64,000 nucleotides of DNA, taken from an uncultured Stenotrophomonas sp. Lineage in GTDB: Bacteria > Pseudomonadota > Gammaproteobacteria > Xanthomonadales > Xanthomonadaceae. The notes beneath the pieces were generated by a model. That model worked only from the letters and a program-made list of their open reading frames with translations. It had not been told where the DNA came from and ran no database searches. The stretch lies in the NCBI RefSeq assembly GCF_913778665.1, contig NZ_CAJYVQ010000009.1, positions 1 to 64,000 on the forward strand. The letters run 5' to 3'. Shown piece after piece: positions 55,550 through 64,000 of the stretch (positions within the stretch are counted from its first letter, which is position 1; every line of letters starts with the position of its first letter). The position numbers were made by a program, and so were the translations under genes.

Positions 55550-56161
55550 ATGCCCCGTGCCCCGCAACGCTTGACCGACCGCAAACGCGAGGCCATCGTG
55601 CGCGCAGCGGTGGAGGAGTTCCGTGCCGCAGGCTACGAGGCCACCAGCATGGACCGCATCGCCGAAGTGGCCGGGGTCTCCAAGCGCACTGTCTACAACC
55701 ACTTCCCGAGCAAAGAGGCGTTGTTCTCGATGATCCTGGAGGAGCTGTGGGAGCGCAGCGTGGCCGGCGATGTGCTGCCGTACCGCAGCGAGCTGCCGCT
55801 GGACGTGCAGTTGCTGCAGCTGCTGGGCCAGAAGCTGGACCTGCTCAGCGACGCCAATTTCATCGACCTGGCGCGGGTGGCGATGGCCGAGATCATCCAT
55901 TCCCCCGAACGCGCGCAGGCCATCGTCTGTCGCATGGGCGAGAAGGAAAGCGGTGAGAGTGCCTGGATCCGTGCTGCGATCGCCGATGGACGCTTGCGCA
56001 AGGTCGATCCGGAATTCGCCGGTCACCAGCTGCACGGGCTGGTGAAGAGCTTCGCGTTCTGGCCGCAGGTAACGATGGGGCAGGCACCGTTGAATGCGCA
56101 GGAGCGTGCGCGGGTGGCCGAATCGGCCGTGGCGATGTTCCTCGGTTACTACGCGATCTAG
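55550..56161 (+). CDS. TetR-family regulator
   Basis: The 203-residue repressor has its HTH in TSMDRIAEVAGVSKRTVYNHF (about 32-52) and a C-terminal domain of the TetR_C_14/AefR kind. I start at 55550 (MPRAPQRL). The twin operator upstream and the divergent MBL gene point to joint control of both. The gene ends four bases inside the convergent EAL gene. Confidence 0.88.
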   Translation: MPRAPQRLTDRKREAIVRAAVEEFRAAGYEATSMDRIAEVAGVSKRTVYNHFPSKEALFSMILEELWERSVAGDVLPYRSELPLDVQLLQLLGQKLDLLSDANFIDLARVAMAEIIHSPERAQAIVCRMGEKESGESAWIRAAIADGRLRKVDPEFAGHQLHGLVKSFAFWPQVTMGQAPLNAQERARVAESAVAMFLGYYAI

Positions 56162-57420
56162 TCGGCGGCGAAACGACGGAACTCGTCCGCCGGCAGTGCC
56201 GCCGAATACAGGTAGCCCTGGCCGACATCCACGTCCAGCGCCCGCAACTGCTGCTCCTGCGCCAGCGTTTCGGTGCCCTCGGCCACCACGATCGCGCCGC
56301 AGCGATGGGCGACCTCGACGATGAAGCGCACGATCGACTGTGACTTCGCATCGAACAGCGTAGCGATCAGTGCCTGCTCGATCTTGACCTCGGCGATGGC
56401 CAGCTGCGAGAGCAGGATCAGGGTCGAATAGCCGGCGCCGAAATCATCCAGCGACAAGGTAACCCCAGCTTCCAGCAGCTGCGCGATGTTGGCTTCGACC
56501 ACGTCGCGCTCGACGATCTCGGTCCACTCGACGATCTCCAGGCGCAGCATCGCACCGGCGACGTCGTGCAGCTGCAGCAGCTCCTGCAGGCGCAGGCCGA
56601 AGTCGGGCAGGCACAGTGACTCGGCCGAGACGTTGACGGCCACCTTCAGTTGCGTGCCATCACGCCGGCACTGCTGCAGGAAGCGGATCGCCGACTGCAG
56701 CGTGGCCCATTCCAGGTCCGCAAGCCGACGCTGTCGCCGCAGCAGGGAAATCACGCGCATCGGGGAGATCAGCCGCCCCTCGCCGTCGCGCATGCGCAGC
56801 AGCGCTTCGGCGCCCACCAGCTGGCGGTCCTGCAATCGAAGCTTGGGCTGGTAGCACAGGGGCGCGTCAGCATGCTGCAGCCAATGCTCCAGCGCGCTTT
56901 CGATCAGTGCGTCGGTCTCGCTGTCGCGCTGGATCGGATCGTCGAAGAACACCACGCCCGTATCGATTGCGCTCAGCGCCAGGGTGATCGCACGGAACGG
57001 CAGAGGCCCGTCGTCGCAGTGGCCCGGTGCCTTCAGCTCCACGACGGCGCAGCGGAACAGCGGACGGAAGCCCGGCCAGTCCTGGCCGACCCGATCGGCC
57101 AGCGCGGAGGCCAGCTCGCTGATCTGTGGTTGCGCGCGCAGTTCGGACAACGACGCGCCATGGACCAGAATGGCCAGCGCCGCATCACCGAACTGGTAGA
57201 TCTCCAGCCTGTCGGCCGCCAGCGATGGCAGCAGGCGGCGGACCTCGTCGCTGCTGTCGCGTCGCCACAGCCCGTTGTCCTGCAGCGGCCCGTAGCGCAG
57301 GCGAAGATCGCGCAGGTTGCCCATTTCGGCAACGACGATGCGTAGCCACGCTTGTTCGCGCTGGCGCTGGGCATCGATCTGCGCATCGTTGTAGACCAGT
57401 GCGAACACCGCCGCGAGCAC
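56158..57420 (-). CDS. EAL-domain protein with a degenerate GGDEF-like domain
   Basis: The 420-residue protein starts at a GTG. A hydrophobic N terminus is followed by a region (about 60-180) that has lost the GGDEF signature (YQFGDAALAILV in its place). The EAL domain from 190 keeps most catalytic residues: GAEALLR, NVSAESL, LDDFGAGYS, the Lys in EVKIEQ, EGTET and GQGYLYS. The usual EITES reads EIVEWTE and KID reads KIE. It probably degrades cyclic di-GMP, perhaps with altered activity. Confidence 0.8.
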   Translation of the reverse strand: MLAAVFALVYNDAQIDAQRQREQAWLRIVVAEMGNLRDLRLRYGPLQDNGLWRRDSSDEVRRLLPSLAADRLEIYQFGDAALAILVHGASLSELRAQPQISELASALADRVGQDWPGFRPLFRCAVVELKAPGHCDDGPLPFRAITLALSAIDTGVVFFDDPIQRDSETDALIESALEHWLQHADAPLCYQPKLRLQDRQLVGAEALLRMRDGEGRLISPMRVISLLRRQRRLADLEWATLQSAIRFLQQCRRDGTQLKVAVNVSAESLCLPDFGLRLQELLQLHDVAGAMLRLEIVEWTEIVERDVVEANIAQLLEAGVTLSLDDFGAGYSTLILLSQLAIAEVKIEQALIATLFDAKSQSIVRFIVEVAHRCGAIVVAEGTETLAQEQQLRALDVDVGQGYLYSAALPADEFRRFAAD

Positions 57421-57470
57421 CAGCAGCCGGTCGGGCGGCCACTGATGCCCCGTGGCGCTGGCCGCCGAGG

Positions 57471-58187
57471 TCAGTAGCGCGGGTCGGCGATGGCCGGCAG
57501 CACCAGTTCGCGCACGAAGCCCGAAGGTGACAGACGCAGCAGGGCACGCACCATGGTTATCACATCGTGCATGGGAACCAGCTCGCCTGCGCCGCGCGCA
57601 GCGGCGTCAGTCAACGGCACCGACAGTGCATCGTCGGTGTTGAGATAACCCAGCTGCAGGCTGGTAACCGCCAAGCGACGATCACGGAAGCCTTCGCGCA
57701 GCGCATCGGCGATGCCGTTGAGCGCGAACTTCGACGCACCGAACGCCACTTCCGGGCGACCGCTGCGCGGCAGTGCCGAGGTCGAGCCGGTCAGCACCAG
57801 CTGCGGCCGTGTTGCATTGAGCACGCGCGGCAACAGGCGCCGCAGGAGCATCAGGGTGGCGGTGATGTTGACGTCGACCAGCTGCTTGAGCGCCGCATCG
57901 CTTTCTTCGAGGAAGGCGTACTCGTCACTGAATGCCTTCTCTTCCCAGATGCCCAGGTTGTGGATCAGCACATCCAGATCAGCCGGCGCCTGTGCAGCAA
58001 TCTGCTCGGCAGCAATGGAGGGCTGGGCCAGGTCGGCCTCGATCCACTGCAGCGTGATTCCATCAGGGCATTGGAGGTCGCGCGGACGACTGCGCGAGAC
58101 GCCGATGACAGTGTCGCCCGGCTCCCACAGGCCTTCGACGAATGCCCGGCCCAAGCCCCTGCTGGCACCGATGACCATCAATTTCAT
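57471..58187 (-). CDS. Short-chain dehydrogenase/reductase
   Basis: The 238-residue protein has the cofactor motif GASRGLGRAF starting at residue 7, then IHNLG in place of NNAG, and the catalytic region TGSTSALPRSGRPEVAFGASK. In that region the usual Tyr before xxxK reads Phe, so activity may be changed or lost. The start at 58187 is taken because the Rossmann motif follows at once. It is divergent from the aminoglycoside kinase gene and upstream of the EAL gene on the same strand. Confidence 0.82.
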   Translation of the reverse strand: MKLMVIGASRGLGRAFVEGLWEPGDTVIGVSRSRPRDLQCPDGITLQWIEADLAQPSIAAEQIAAQAPADLDVLIHNLGIWEEKAFSDEYAFLEESDAALKQLVDVNITATLMLLRRLLPRVLNATRPQLVLTGSTSALPRSGRPEVAFGASKFALNGIADALREGFRDRRLAVTSLQLGYLNTDDALSVPLTDAAARGAGELVPMHDVITMVRALLRLSPSGFVRELVLPAIADPRY

Positions 58188-58367
58188 GTTGCTTCCTTGT
58201 ATTGGGGAGGCGCGGCGACCGCCGCAGCGCCGGTCACTGTGGACGGCATGCGGCGATTGGTCCATCGTGCGCGCGCTGGCGTATGGACCCGGTTCAGGGC
58301 GGCGCACCTGCCGGAAGTACGCGACAATCACCAACGTCACTCACCGACTCCGGACCTTCGCATCTGC

Positions 58368-59171
58368 ATGGACGAACCCGAACCCGCTGCTGGCGATATG
58401 CCGCTGCCGCAGACGTGGCAGGGAGTGCTGGCTGGCGCCCGCATCGAACGGCAGTCGATAGGCATGTCGCGTGCGGATGTTGCCCGCGTGTATCGGCCCG
58501 GGCAGGCCGACGCTTTCCTGAAGTCGGAAGTGATCGATGCCTTCAGTGAACTGGGCGACGAGATCGAGCGACTGCATTGGCTGCGGGCCCAGGGCCAGCC
58601 GGCGCCGACGGTGGTGGCTACCGCGGAAGAAATGGGGCGGCGCTGGTTGCTGATGAGTGCGCTGCCGGGTCGCGATCTTGCCTCCTCACCGGACCTGCCG
58701 CCGCAACAGGTGGTGGCTGTGCTGGCTGACGCGTTGCGCGGCCTGCACGCGTTACCGTTGGCGGCCTGCCCGTTCGACCAGCGGCTGGCCTGGCGGCTTC
58801 AAGCCGCACAGGCGCGCGTCGAGGCGGGTCTGGTCGACGCCGATGACTTCGATGACGAACGTCTTGGGCAGAGCGCCCAGCAGGTGTTCGCCGCGCTTGA
58901 TGCCACCCGGCCGGAGGGCGAGGACCTGGTGGTGAGCCACGGCGATGCCTGCCTGCCCAACCTGATGGTGGCCCAAGGCCGCTTCAGCGGCTTCATCGAC
59001 TGCGGGCGGCTGGGCGTGGCCGACCGCTACCAGGACCTGGCATTGGCCGCGCGCAGCCTTGTGCACAATTTCGGTGACACCCGCTGGGTGGCGCCGCTGT
59101 TCCAGCGATATGGCGTGATCGCCGATGAGCGTCGGATGGCGTTCTATCGATTGCTCGACGAGTTCTTCTGA
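58368..59171 (+). CDS. aph(3')-IIc: APH(3')-II-type aminoglycoside phosphotransferase
   Basis: The 267-residue kinase has Lys52 in AFLKSE, the catalytic HGDACLPN (191-198, Asp193) and the metal-binding IDCGRLGVADRYQDLAL (210-226). These match the APH(3')-II subgroup, and S. maltophilia is known to carry the chromosomal variant IIc. Such enzymes phosphorylate the 3'-OH of kanamycin-type aminoglycosides. The start at 58368 is chosen from the family N terminus; a much longer open frame upstream overlaps the SDR gene. The subclass letter is from memory of the family, not a search. Confidence 0.85.
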   Translation: MDEPEPAAGDMPLPQTWQGVLAGARIERQSIGMSRADVARVYRPGQADAFLKSEVIDAFSELGDEIERLHWLRAQGQPAPTVVATAEEMGRRWLLMSALPGRDLASSPDLPPQQVVAVLADALRGLHALPLAACPFDQRLAWRLQAAQARVEAGLVDADDFDDERLGQSAQQVFAALDATRPEGEDLVVSHGDACLPNLMVAQGRFSGFIDCGRLGVADRYQDLALAARSLVHNFGDTRWVAPLFQRYGVIADERRMAFYRLLDEFF

Positions 59172-59228
59172 GGCCGGCAAAGGCTGAACGCTGGCCCCCC
59201 TGTGCCGGCCTGTGCTCTTTGAAAAATG

Positions 59229-59238
59229 CGAACGTTCG
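59229..59238. promoter_or_regulatory. Palindrome upstream of the TetR at 59254
   Basis: CGAACGTTCG is a perfect 10-base palindrome located 15 bases before the TetR start, a likely autorepression site. Confidence 0.55.
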
Positions 59239-59253
59239 TTCATTATTTGCGCG

Positions 59254-59844
59254 ATGAACCGCATCGACCGCAATCAGCAACGCATTGCGCAGATCCTGCA
59301 GGCGGCACTGCAGTGCTTCCTGGCAAAGGGCTTCCATCAGACCAGCATGCGTGACATCGCGCAGGCAGCCGGGGTCAGCTTGGGCAATCTCTACAACCAC
59401 TTCCCAGGCAAGGAGGCGATCATCGTTGCGGTGGCGGTGGCCGAGAGCGAAGAACTGGCGCCGTTGCGGCAGCGCCTGGCGGCGTCTGACGGCGACCGCA
59501 CACAAGTGCTGGCCTTCCTGCAGGAGTTCCACGCACTGTGCCGGCAGCCGGAATGGGCGATGCTTGCCGTTGAAGTGCTGGCCGAAAGCGCGCGCAATCC
59601 CGCTGTGGCCGAGGCCTTCGCGGGCAATCGCAGGCACTTGCACCAGGCATTGGCCGAGGCCCTGCAGCGCGTGGCGCAGCGCGAACGTCGGCGCCCAGCG
59701 TTGACACCGGCAGTGCAATCGCAGGTACTGCTGGACGCCATCGAGAGCGACGCGCTGCGCCGGGGGCTGGCCAAGGGGGGCGATGTGGATGGCGCACCGT
59801 TGGATCTGGGCCTGCTGACGCGTCTGCTTGGGGCACGCGCATGA
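59254..59844 (+). CDS. TetR-family regulator
   Basis: The 196-residue repressor has its HTH in TSMRDIAQAAGVSLGNLYNHF (about 32-52). The start at 59254 (MNRIDRNQQ) leaves the upstream palindrome free; the longer frame from 59212 would cover it. The stop overlaps the ATG of the DUF418-like membrane gene (ATGA), so the two form an operon. Confidence 0.88.
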   Translation: MNRIDRNQQRIAQILQAALQCFLAKGFHQTSMRDIAQAAGVSLGNLYNHFPGKEAIIVAVAVAESEELAPLRQRLAASDGDRTQVLAFLQEFHALCRQPEWAMLAVEVLAESARNPAVAEAFAGNRRHLHQALAEALQRVAQRERRRPALTPAVQSQVLLDAIESDALRRGLAKGGDVDGAPLDLGLLTRLLGARA

Positions 59845-60872
59845 GCGATGACCGGCGGTTGCACGGCCTGGATCTGGCGCGCTATCTGGCGCTGGCCGGC
59901 ATGGTACTGGTCAACTTCCGCTTGGCGATGGCCGTTCCCGCTGAAGAAGCGGGCTGGCTGGCGGGCTTCTTCCATCTGCTGGAAGGCAAAGCGTCTGCGA
60001 CCTTCGTCACCCTGGCCGGCCTTGGCCTGGTACTGGCCACGCAGCGCCAGCAATGGAGGGCGGCGAGCCTGCAGACCTGGCGGCGTGCATTGGTCCTGCT
60101 GGTGCTGGGCCTGCTCAACCTGACCCTGTTCCCGGCCGACATCCTGCACTACTACGCGGTGTACTTCGCGCTTGCAGTGCTTTGGCTGCGCGCGTCTCCG
60201 AAAGTGTTGCTGGCCAGCATCGTCGCCTTGGCGGCGTCCTCGTTCTGGGCGCTGCTGCACTGGGACTACAGTGAGGGCTGGAACTGGCAGACACTGGAGT
60301 ACGCGGGCCTGTGGCAATGGCCCGGCGCGGTGCGCAACCTGCTGTTCAACGGTTTCCATCCGGTGCTGCCGTGGCTGGGTTTCTTCCTGCTGGGCATGCT
60401 GCTGGCACGCCTGCCGTTGTCGCTACCCCGGGTGCAGCGCGCAGTGCTGGTGCTGGGGCTGTTGCTGATCGGCGCGGGCCACGCGGTGCAGCACCTCGCG
60501 CAGGCAACGGCCTGGCAGGCGTGGCTGGGAACGCAGCCGATGCCGCCCGGGCCGGCCTACCTGCTGACCGGAGCAGGTGCGGCGTGTTCGCTGATCGCCA
60601 CCTGCCTGCTGCTCACGCGTCGATACCCGGGTGACTGGATGGAACCGTTCACCGCCGCAGGGCGCATGACCCTGACCCTGTATGTCGGCCATATCCTGCT
60701 GGGCATGGGCACACTGGAAAGCCTGGGCCTCCTGGACGGCAGCGCGTCGTTGGCGTCGGTGCTGTTGTGGGCGCTGCTGTTCCTGATGCTGGCGACGGGC
60801 GCAGCGTGGCTGTGGTCGTGGCGGTTCGCACGTGGCCCGCTGGAAGCGCTGATGCGTCGCGTCGCGGGCTAG
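59841..60872 (+). CDS. DUF418-like multi-pass membrane protein
   Basis: The 343-residue protein has about ten hydrophobic helices, an N-terminal LHGLDLARYLALAGMVLVNFRL and a C-terminal TAAGRMTLTLYVGHILLGMG. These patterns are found in DUF418 and the related acyltransferase-like membrane families. It is translationally coupled to the TetR gene. Function is unknown; a transport or membrane acyl-transfer role is possible. Confidence 0.8.
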   Translation: MSDDRRLHGLDLARYLALAGMVLVNFRLAMAVPAEEAGWLAGFFHLLEGKASATFVTLAGLGLVLATQRQQWRAASLQTWRRALVLLVLGLLNLTLFPADILHYYAVYFALAVLWLRASPKVLLASIVALAASSFWALLHWDYSEGWNWQTLEYAGLWQWPGAVRNLLFNGFHPVLPWLGFFLLGMLLARLPLSLPRVQRAVLVLGLLLIGAGHAVQHLAQATAWQAWLGTQPMPPGPAYLLTGAGAACSLIATCLLLTRRYPGDWMEPFTAAGRMTLTLYVGHILLGMGTLESLGLLDGSASLASVLLWALLFLMLATGAAWLWSWRFARGPLEALMRRVAG

Positions 60873-60971
60873 CCCGTTGCCTGCGCCGGCGTAATGTTGT
60901 GACGGACATGTCTGTGTCTCGGCGAAGGCATCTGCGATAGTGGGCGCAGGCAATACTTTCCCCTTCCATTC

Positions 60972-61976
60972 ATGTCATTCGCGTCGGCGCAGCATCTCGG
61001 CGAAGTTCTGCAACAGTCCTACGGCATTACAGCCAACGCAGTGGTGCCGCGTGCGGTGGGCGCCGATGCCGGCGCCAGCGTATACCGCGTCGATGCGCGG
61101 CAGGGAAAGTGGTGGTTGAAGTGCCGTACCTACCAGGTTGATCCCACGGTGTGGGACAGCCTGCACTGGCTGCGCGGCACACTGGGCATTGACGAGATCG
61201 TTGCGCCGTGGCCGGCACTGACCGGCGGCGCATCGGTACAGCGCTGGGGCCTCCAGTTCACTCTGTTCCCCTATATCGAAGGCCAGTCCGGTTTCGAGGC
61301 ACCCTTGAGCCGCCCCCAGTGGAGCCGGTTGGGCGAGGTGTTGCGGCGTGTGCACGAGGCGCGGCTTCCCGCGAAGCTGCAGGGCGCATTGCCATGCGTG
61401 CAGCTGGAAACCGCAGCGTTGGAAACGGTTGGCCGCTGGTTGGGGGAGGGCGACCTGCCGGAGGTGCAGGACGGGCTCAGCCGTGCGTTCGTCTCGACAT
61501 GGGAGCAGCATCGCGCACGAATTGCGGCGCTGCATGCACATGCGCTGCAGCTGCACAGCGCGCTGCAGGACGTTCCGGCCGATTTGCACCTGTGTCATAC
61601 CGACCTGCACGCCGGCAACTTGCTGATGGGAAACGATGGTGGTCTGCACCTGATCGACTGGGACGGCCTTTCACTGGCACCGCGCGAACGCGACCTGATG
61701 TTCATCGGGGCTGCGGTGGGCGGGCGCTGGGGGCGTGAGAAACCGTCGGGGTTTGCGGAGGGATATGGCCGCGACCTTGGCGACCCGCGCTGGATCGCGT
61801 GGTACCGGCACTGGCGCATCCTGCAGGACCTGATCGAGTTCCAGCAGGTGTTGATCGGTACCGATGCCGGCGAGCGCTCGCCGCAGCTGCGCCGTCAGTC
61901 GCTGCATTACCTGGGCGAGCAGTTCGCACCGGGCAATGTGTTCGACGCGGCCGAGCGGGCGTATCGCGCTCTGTAG
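60972..61976 (+). CDS. APH(9)-like phosphotransferase
   Basis: The 334-residue kinase-fold protein has Lys50 in KWWLKCRTY, the catalytic HTDLHAGN (209-216, Asp211) and IDWDGLSLAPRERDLMFIG (228-246). This last segment, the variant HTDLH and the length near 330 recall the spectinomycin kinases APH(9), which have been reported in Stenotrophomonas. A role in resistance is not proven by sequence; other small-molecule kinases share the fold. Its TAG stop is formed by the GTAG of a SMAG repeat. Confidence 0.7.
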   Translation: MSFASAQHLGEVLQQSYGITANAVVPRAVGADAGASVYRVDARQGKWWLKCRTYQVDPTVWDSLHWLRGTLGIDEIVAPWPALTGGASVQRWGLQFTLFPYIEGQSGFEAPLSRPQWSRLGEVLRRVHEARLPAKLQGALPCVQLETAALETVGRWLGEGDLPEVQDGLSRAFVSTWEQHRARIAALHAHALQLHSALQDVPADLHLCHTDLHAGNLLMGNDGGLHLIDWDGLSLAPRERDLMFIGAAVGGRWGREKPSGFAEGYGRDLGDPRWIAWYRHWRILQDLIEFQQVLIGTDAGERSPQLRRQSLHYLGEQFAPGNVFDAAERAYRAL

Positions 61977-62043
61977 ATCCACGCCATGCGTGGATGGCGT
62001 GATCAGGCGAGTGGGTCGTCATCCACGCGTGGCGTGGATCTAC
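61973..62043. repeat. Inverted SMAG pair between convergent genes
   Basis: The left unit is GTAG (61973-61976), then ATCCACGC (61977-61984) with GCGTGGAT (61988-61995). The right unit is ATCCACG (62021-62027) with CGTGGAT (62033-62039), then CTAC (62040-62043). The terminal GTAG/CTAC provide the stop codons of both flanking genes. Confidence 0.85.
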
Positions 62044-62966
62044 TCGGCGGGTTTGACCGCTGCGGAGGCCGCGGCGCTGGCGGCACGCCGCGATAACACG
62101 GCTTCACGGTGGGCGATATAGGCGTTGGCAGCCAGGATGATGCCGGCGCCGATGAGCGTCCAGCGATCCACGCTTTCATGGAACAGCAGCCAGCCGAACA
62201 GCGTCACCAGCGGCAGCTGCAGGAAGCTGATCGGGGTCAGCGCCGAGACTTCACCGAGGCGCAGCGCCCGCGTCCACAGCAGCTGACCGACAGTGCCGAG
62301 CACACCCGTGGCCAGCAGCCACAGCCAGGCGATGCCGGTTGGCCAGACCCAGACGAACAGGGCCGGTACCAGCGACAGCGGTACCCAGAATACATAGGTG
62401 TAGAGCACCACGGTGTCGGCGCTGTCGACGCGGGTCAGCTGCTTGATCTGGATCGCCACCAACGAGCTGAGCAGGGCTGCTGCGACTGCCACCAGGCTGC
62501 CTGCGGTAAAGCCGGCGGTACCGGGTCGCACGATCACCAGCACGCCGATGAAGCCGACCACCACCGCTGCCCAGCGTCGCACGCGCACGGTCTCGCCCAG
62601 CCACAGCACGGCGGCAATCGTGACGAACAGCGGTGTCGAGTAAGACAGCGAAACCGCCTGTGCCAACGGCAGATGGCCCAGCGCCCAGAACGCACACAGC
62701 ATCGAGCCCAGGCCGATTGCACTGCGCACGAAGTAGCGTGGCAGCTGTCGTGTCTTCAGTGGCGCGCGGCCGGGCCGCAACAGCATCGGCAACAGTGCCA
62801 GCAGGCCGAAGGCATTGCGGAAGAACGCCACTTCCTGGGTCGGTACATGACGGGTGGCATAGCGGATGGCCACCGCCATCAGGCCGAACGCCATCGTGCT
62901 GCCAAGCATCAGCAGCGCCGCCCGCATCGGGGTAGCGCCGGGAGAGGGGGTGGAGCTGTTCACCAC
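62040..62966 (-). CDS. EamA/DMT-family transporter
   Basis: The 308-residue inner-membrane protein has ten predicted helices in two EamA repeats (about 18-145 and 160-285). It belongs to the drug/metabolite transporter superfamily, which mostly exports metabolites. The start is one of two GTG codons (62966 or 62963), overlapping the end of murB; an ATG at 62927 is also possible. The C-terminal tail is Ala/Arg-rich. Confidence 0.88.
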   Translation of the reverse strand: MVNSSTPSPGATPMRAALLMLGSTMAFGLMAVAIRYATRHVPTQEVAFFRNAFGLLALLPMLLRPGRAPLKTRQLPRYFVRSAIGLGSMLCAFWALGHLPLAQAVSLSYSTPLFVTIAAVLWLGETVRVRRWAAVVVGFIGVLVIVRPGTAGFTAGSLVAVAAALLSSLVAIQIKQLTRVDSADTVVLYTYVFWVPLSLVPALFVWVWPTGIAWLWLLATGVLGTVGQLLWTRALRLGEVSALTPISFLQLPLVTLFGWLLFHESVDRWTLIGAGIILAANAYIAHREAVLSRRAASAAASAAVKPAE

Positions 62967-64000
62967 TGTGCGCCGAGCAGGCGGGGCTCCGGTTCGATCG
63001 GTACGCCAAATTTCTCCAGAACCGAGGCCGAGATGCGCCGCGCCAGCGCCAACAGTTCAGCGCCGCTGGCGTTGCCGTAGTTGACCAGCACCAGCGCATG
63101 GCTCGGGGCGACGCCAGCATCGTCTTCGCGGAAGCCCTTCCAGCCGCAGGATTCGATCATCCAGGCCGCCGAGACCTTGCGCTTGCCGTCCTGGTCGGAC
63201 GGGAACACTGGCAGCTCAGGGAAGTGCTGCAGCAGCACGTCGACCTGTTCCAGCGGCAGCACCGGGTTCTTGAAGAAGCTGCCAGCGTTGCCCAGTACAT
63301 CCGGGTCGGGCAGCTTGCGGCGGCGGATCGCGATCACCGCATTGGCCACATCCACTGCACCGGGCAGCTCCACGCCCTGCGCCTGCAGTTCTTCGCTGAT
63401 GCCGGCGTAATCCATGCGCAGGTCATGCAGCAGGGGCAGCTTCAGTTCGATGGCCGTGATCAGGTAGCGGTCCGTCTGCTGCTTGAACACGCTGTCACGG
63501 TAGGCGAAGCCGCACTGCTCGTTGTCCAGCCGCACCCAGGCCTGTTGCTGGCAGTCCCAGGCTTCGACGGCCTGGATGAACTCGCCGACCTGCGCACCGT
63601 AGGCGCCGATGTTCTGGATCGGCGCGGCACCGGCGGTGCCGGGAATCAAGGCCAGGTTTTCCAGTCCGGACAGGCCTTCCTGCAGCGACCACATGACCAG
63701 GCCATGCCAGGGCACACCGGCGCCGGCGCGGATCACCGCATGGTCGGCGCGGTGTTCAAGGAAGCTGATGTCGCGGTTGCCGAACACCAGTACGGTGCCG
63801 GGCAGATCGTCGGCGATCAGCACATTGCTGCCGCTGCCGAGTACCAGCAATGGTCCCTCGGCCACTTCGGGCAGCGCCAGCACCTCCGGCAACAGCGCCG
63901 GGTCGTGCAGTTCCAGCAGCTGGGCCGCGCTGGCCTGCACATGGAAGGTGTTCAGTGCCTGCAGCGGCGCATTGCGGGTGAGCGTCCAGCGCAGCGGTGC
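62960..64000 (-). CDS. murB: UDP-N-acetylenolpyruvoylglucosamine reductase, 5' end outside the window
   Basis: The enzyme reduces UDP-GlcNAc-enolpyruvate to UDP-MurNAc in peptidoglycan synthesis and holds FAD. The visible 346 codons include the N-terminal NTFHV, the FAD-loop [30 protein letters not shown] and [18 protein letters not shown] with the catalytic serine. The arrangement is the E. coli type. The frame is open to the window edge, so only the first few residues are missing. Its stop overlaps the transporter's start. Confidence 0.95.
   Translation of the reverse strand, partial: APLRWTLTRNAPLQALNTFHVQASAAQLLELHDPALLPEVLALPEVAEGPLLVLGSGSNVLIADDLPGTVLVFGNRDISFLEHRADHAVIRAGAGVPWHGLVMWSLQEGLSGLENLALIPGTAGAAPIQNIGAYGAQVGEFIQAVEAWDCQQQAWVRLDNEQCGFAYRDSVFKQQTDRYLITAIELKLPLLHDLRMDYAGISEELQAQGVELPGAVDVANAVIAIRRRKLPDPDVLGNAGSFFKNPVLPLEQVDVLLQHFPELPVFPSDQDGKRKVSAAWMIESCGWKGFREDDAGVAPSHALVLVNYGNASGAELLALARRISASVLEKFGVPIEPEPRLLGAQW

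Noticed and set aside
57567-59171. 534-codon version of the aminoglycoside kinase
   Set aside because: The upstream half is antisense to the SDR gene; the kinase family N terminus fits the ATG at 58368.

Overview
The window is high-GC DNA (about 65-70% by eye) with the gene order and codon use of a gammaproteobacterium of the Xanthomonadaceae, most likely the Stenotrophomonas maltophilia complex. Supporting points are the ndk-rlmN-pilF-rodZ-yfgM-bamB-der order, many GTAG-tipped hairpin repeats of the SMAG type, and an APH(3')-IIc-like kinase. This assignment is an inference from sequence recognition; no database was searched.

Layout. 1-4850: a fatty-acid beta-oxidation unit on the minus strand (TetR/PsrA-like regulator, FadN-type bifunctional enzyme, thiolase). 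It is preceded at 195-373 by an elaborate nested inverted-repeat element whose hairpin loops carry GGA. 5185-11817: the housekeeping run ndk to der. 11980-19939: a rhodanese-MoeB fusion, a KefB/C-type antiporter, folD, and guaB-lipoprotein-guaA with overlapping genes. 19978-24900: a low-GC island (about 42-50% in sampled rows) directly 3' of guaA. It carries a tight four-gene operon: DNA methyltransferase-like protein, phosphoribosyltransferase-like protein, ORC/STAND-like P-loop ATPase, and an unrecognised protein with a GTKP motif. I regard this as the best candidate for an undescribed, probably defence-related, system. 24800-25930 holds small ORFs and inverted repeats at the island's right edge.

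25934-40126: accessory metabolism and regulation. It contains LysR/DJ-1, an M1-like metalloprotease broken by an in-frame stop, 3-hydroxybutyrate dehydrogenase, an HTH-hydrolase-DUF4180 operon, an ArsR/SRPBCC operon, a MarR regulator divergent from a TetX-like flavoprotein with twin operators, a TetR-membrane protein pair sharing an operator, and an FtrA/GlxA regulator. 40438-51030: a TonB-dependent receptor followed by an organosulfur-salvage cluster (FMN reductase, DUF3088, two flavin monooxygenases, M20 deacylase, GNAT acetyltransferase, fused ABC permease-ATPase, binding protein). Its gene content closely parallels the Bacillus subtilis S-substituted-cysteine operon.

51083-64000: a discoidin-domain glycosidase, a TetR-controlled MBL hydrolase, an EAL protein, an SDR, an APH(3')-II-type kinase, TetR-DUF418, an APH(9)-like kinase, an EamA transporter, and the start-truncated murB at the right edge. 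Several genes end in TAG stop codons supplied by the GTAG tip of SMAG repeats.
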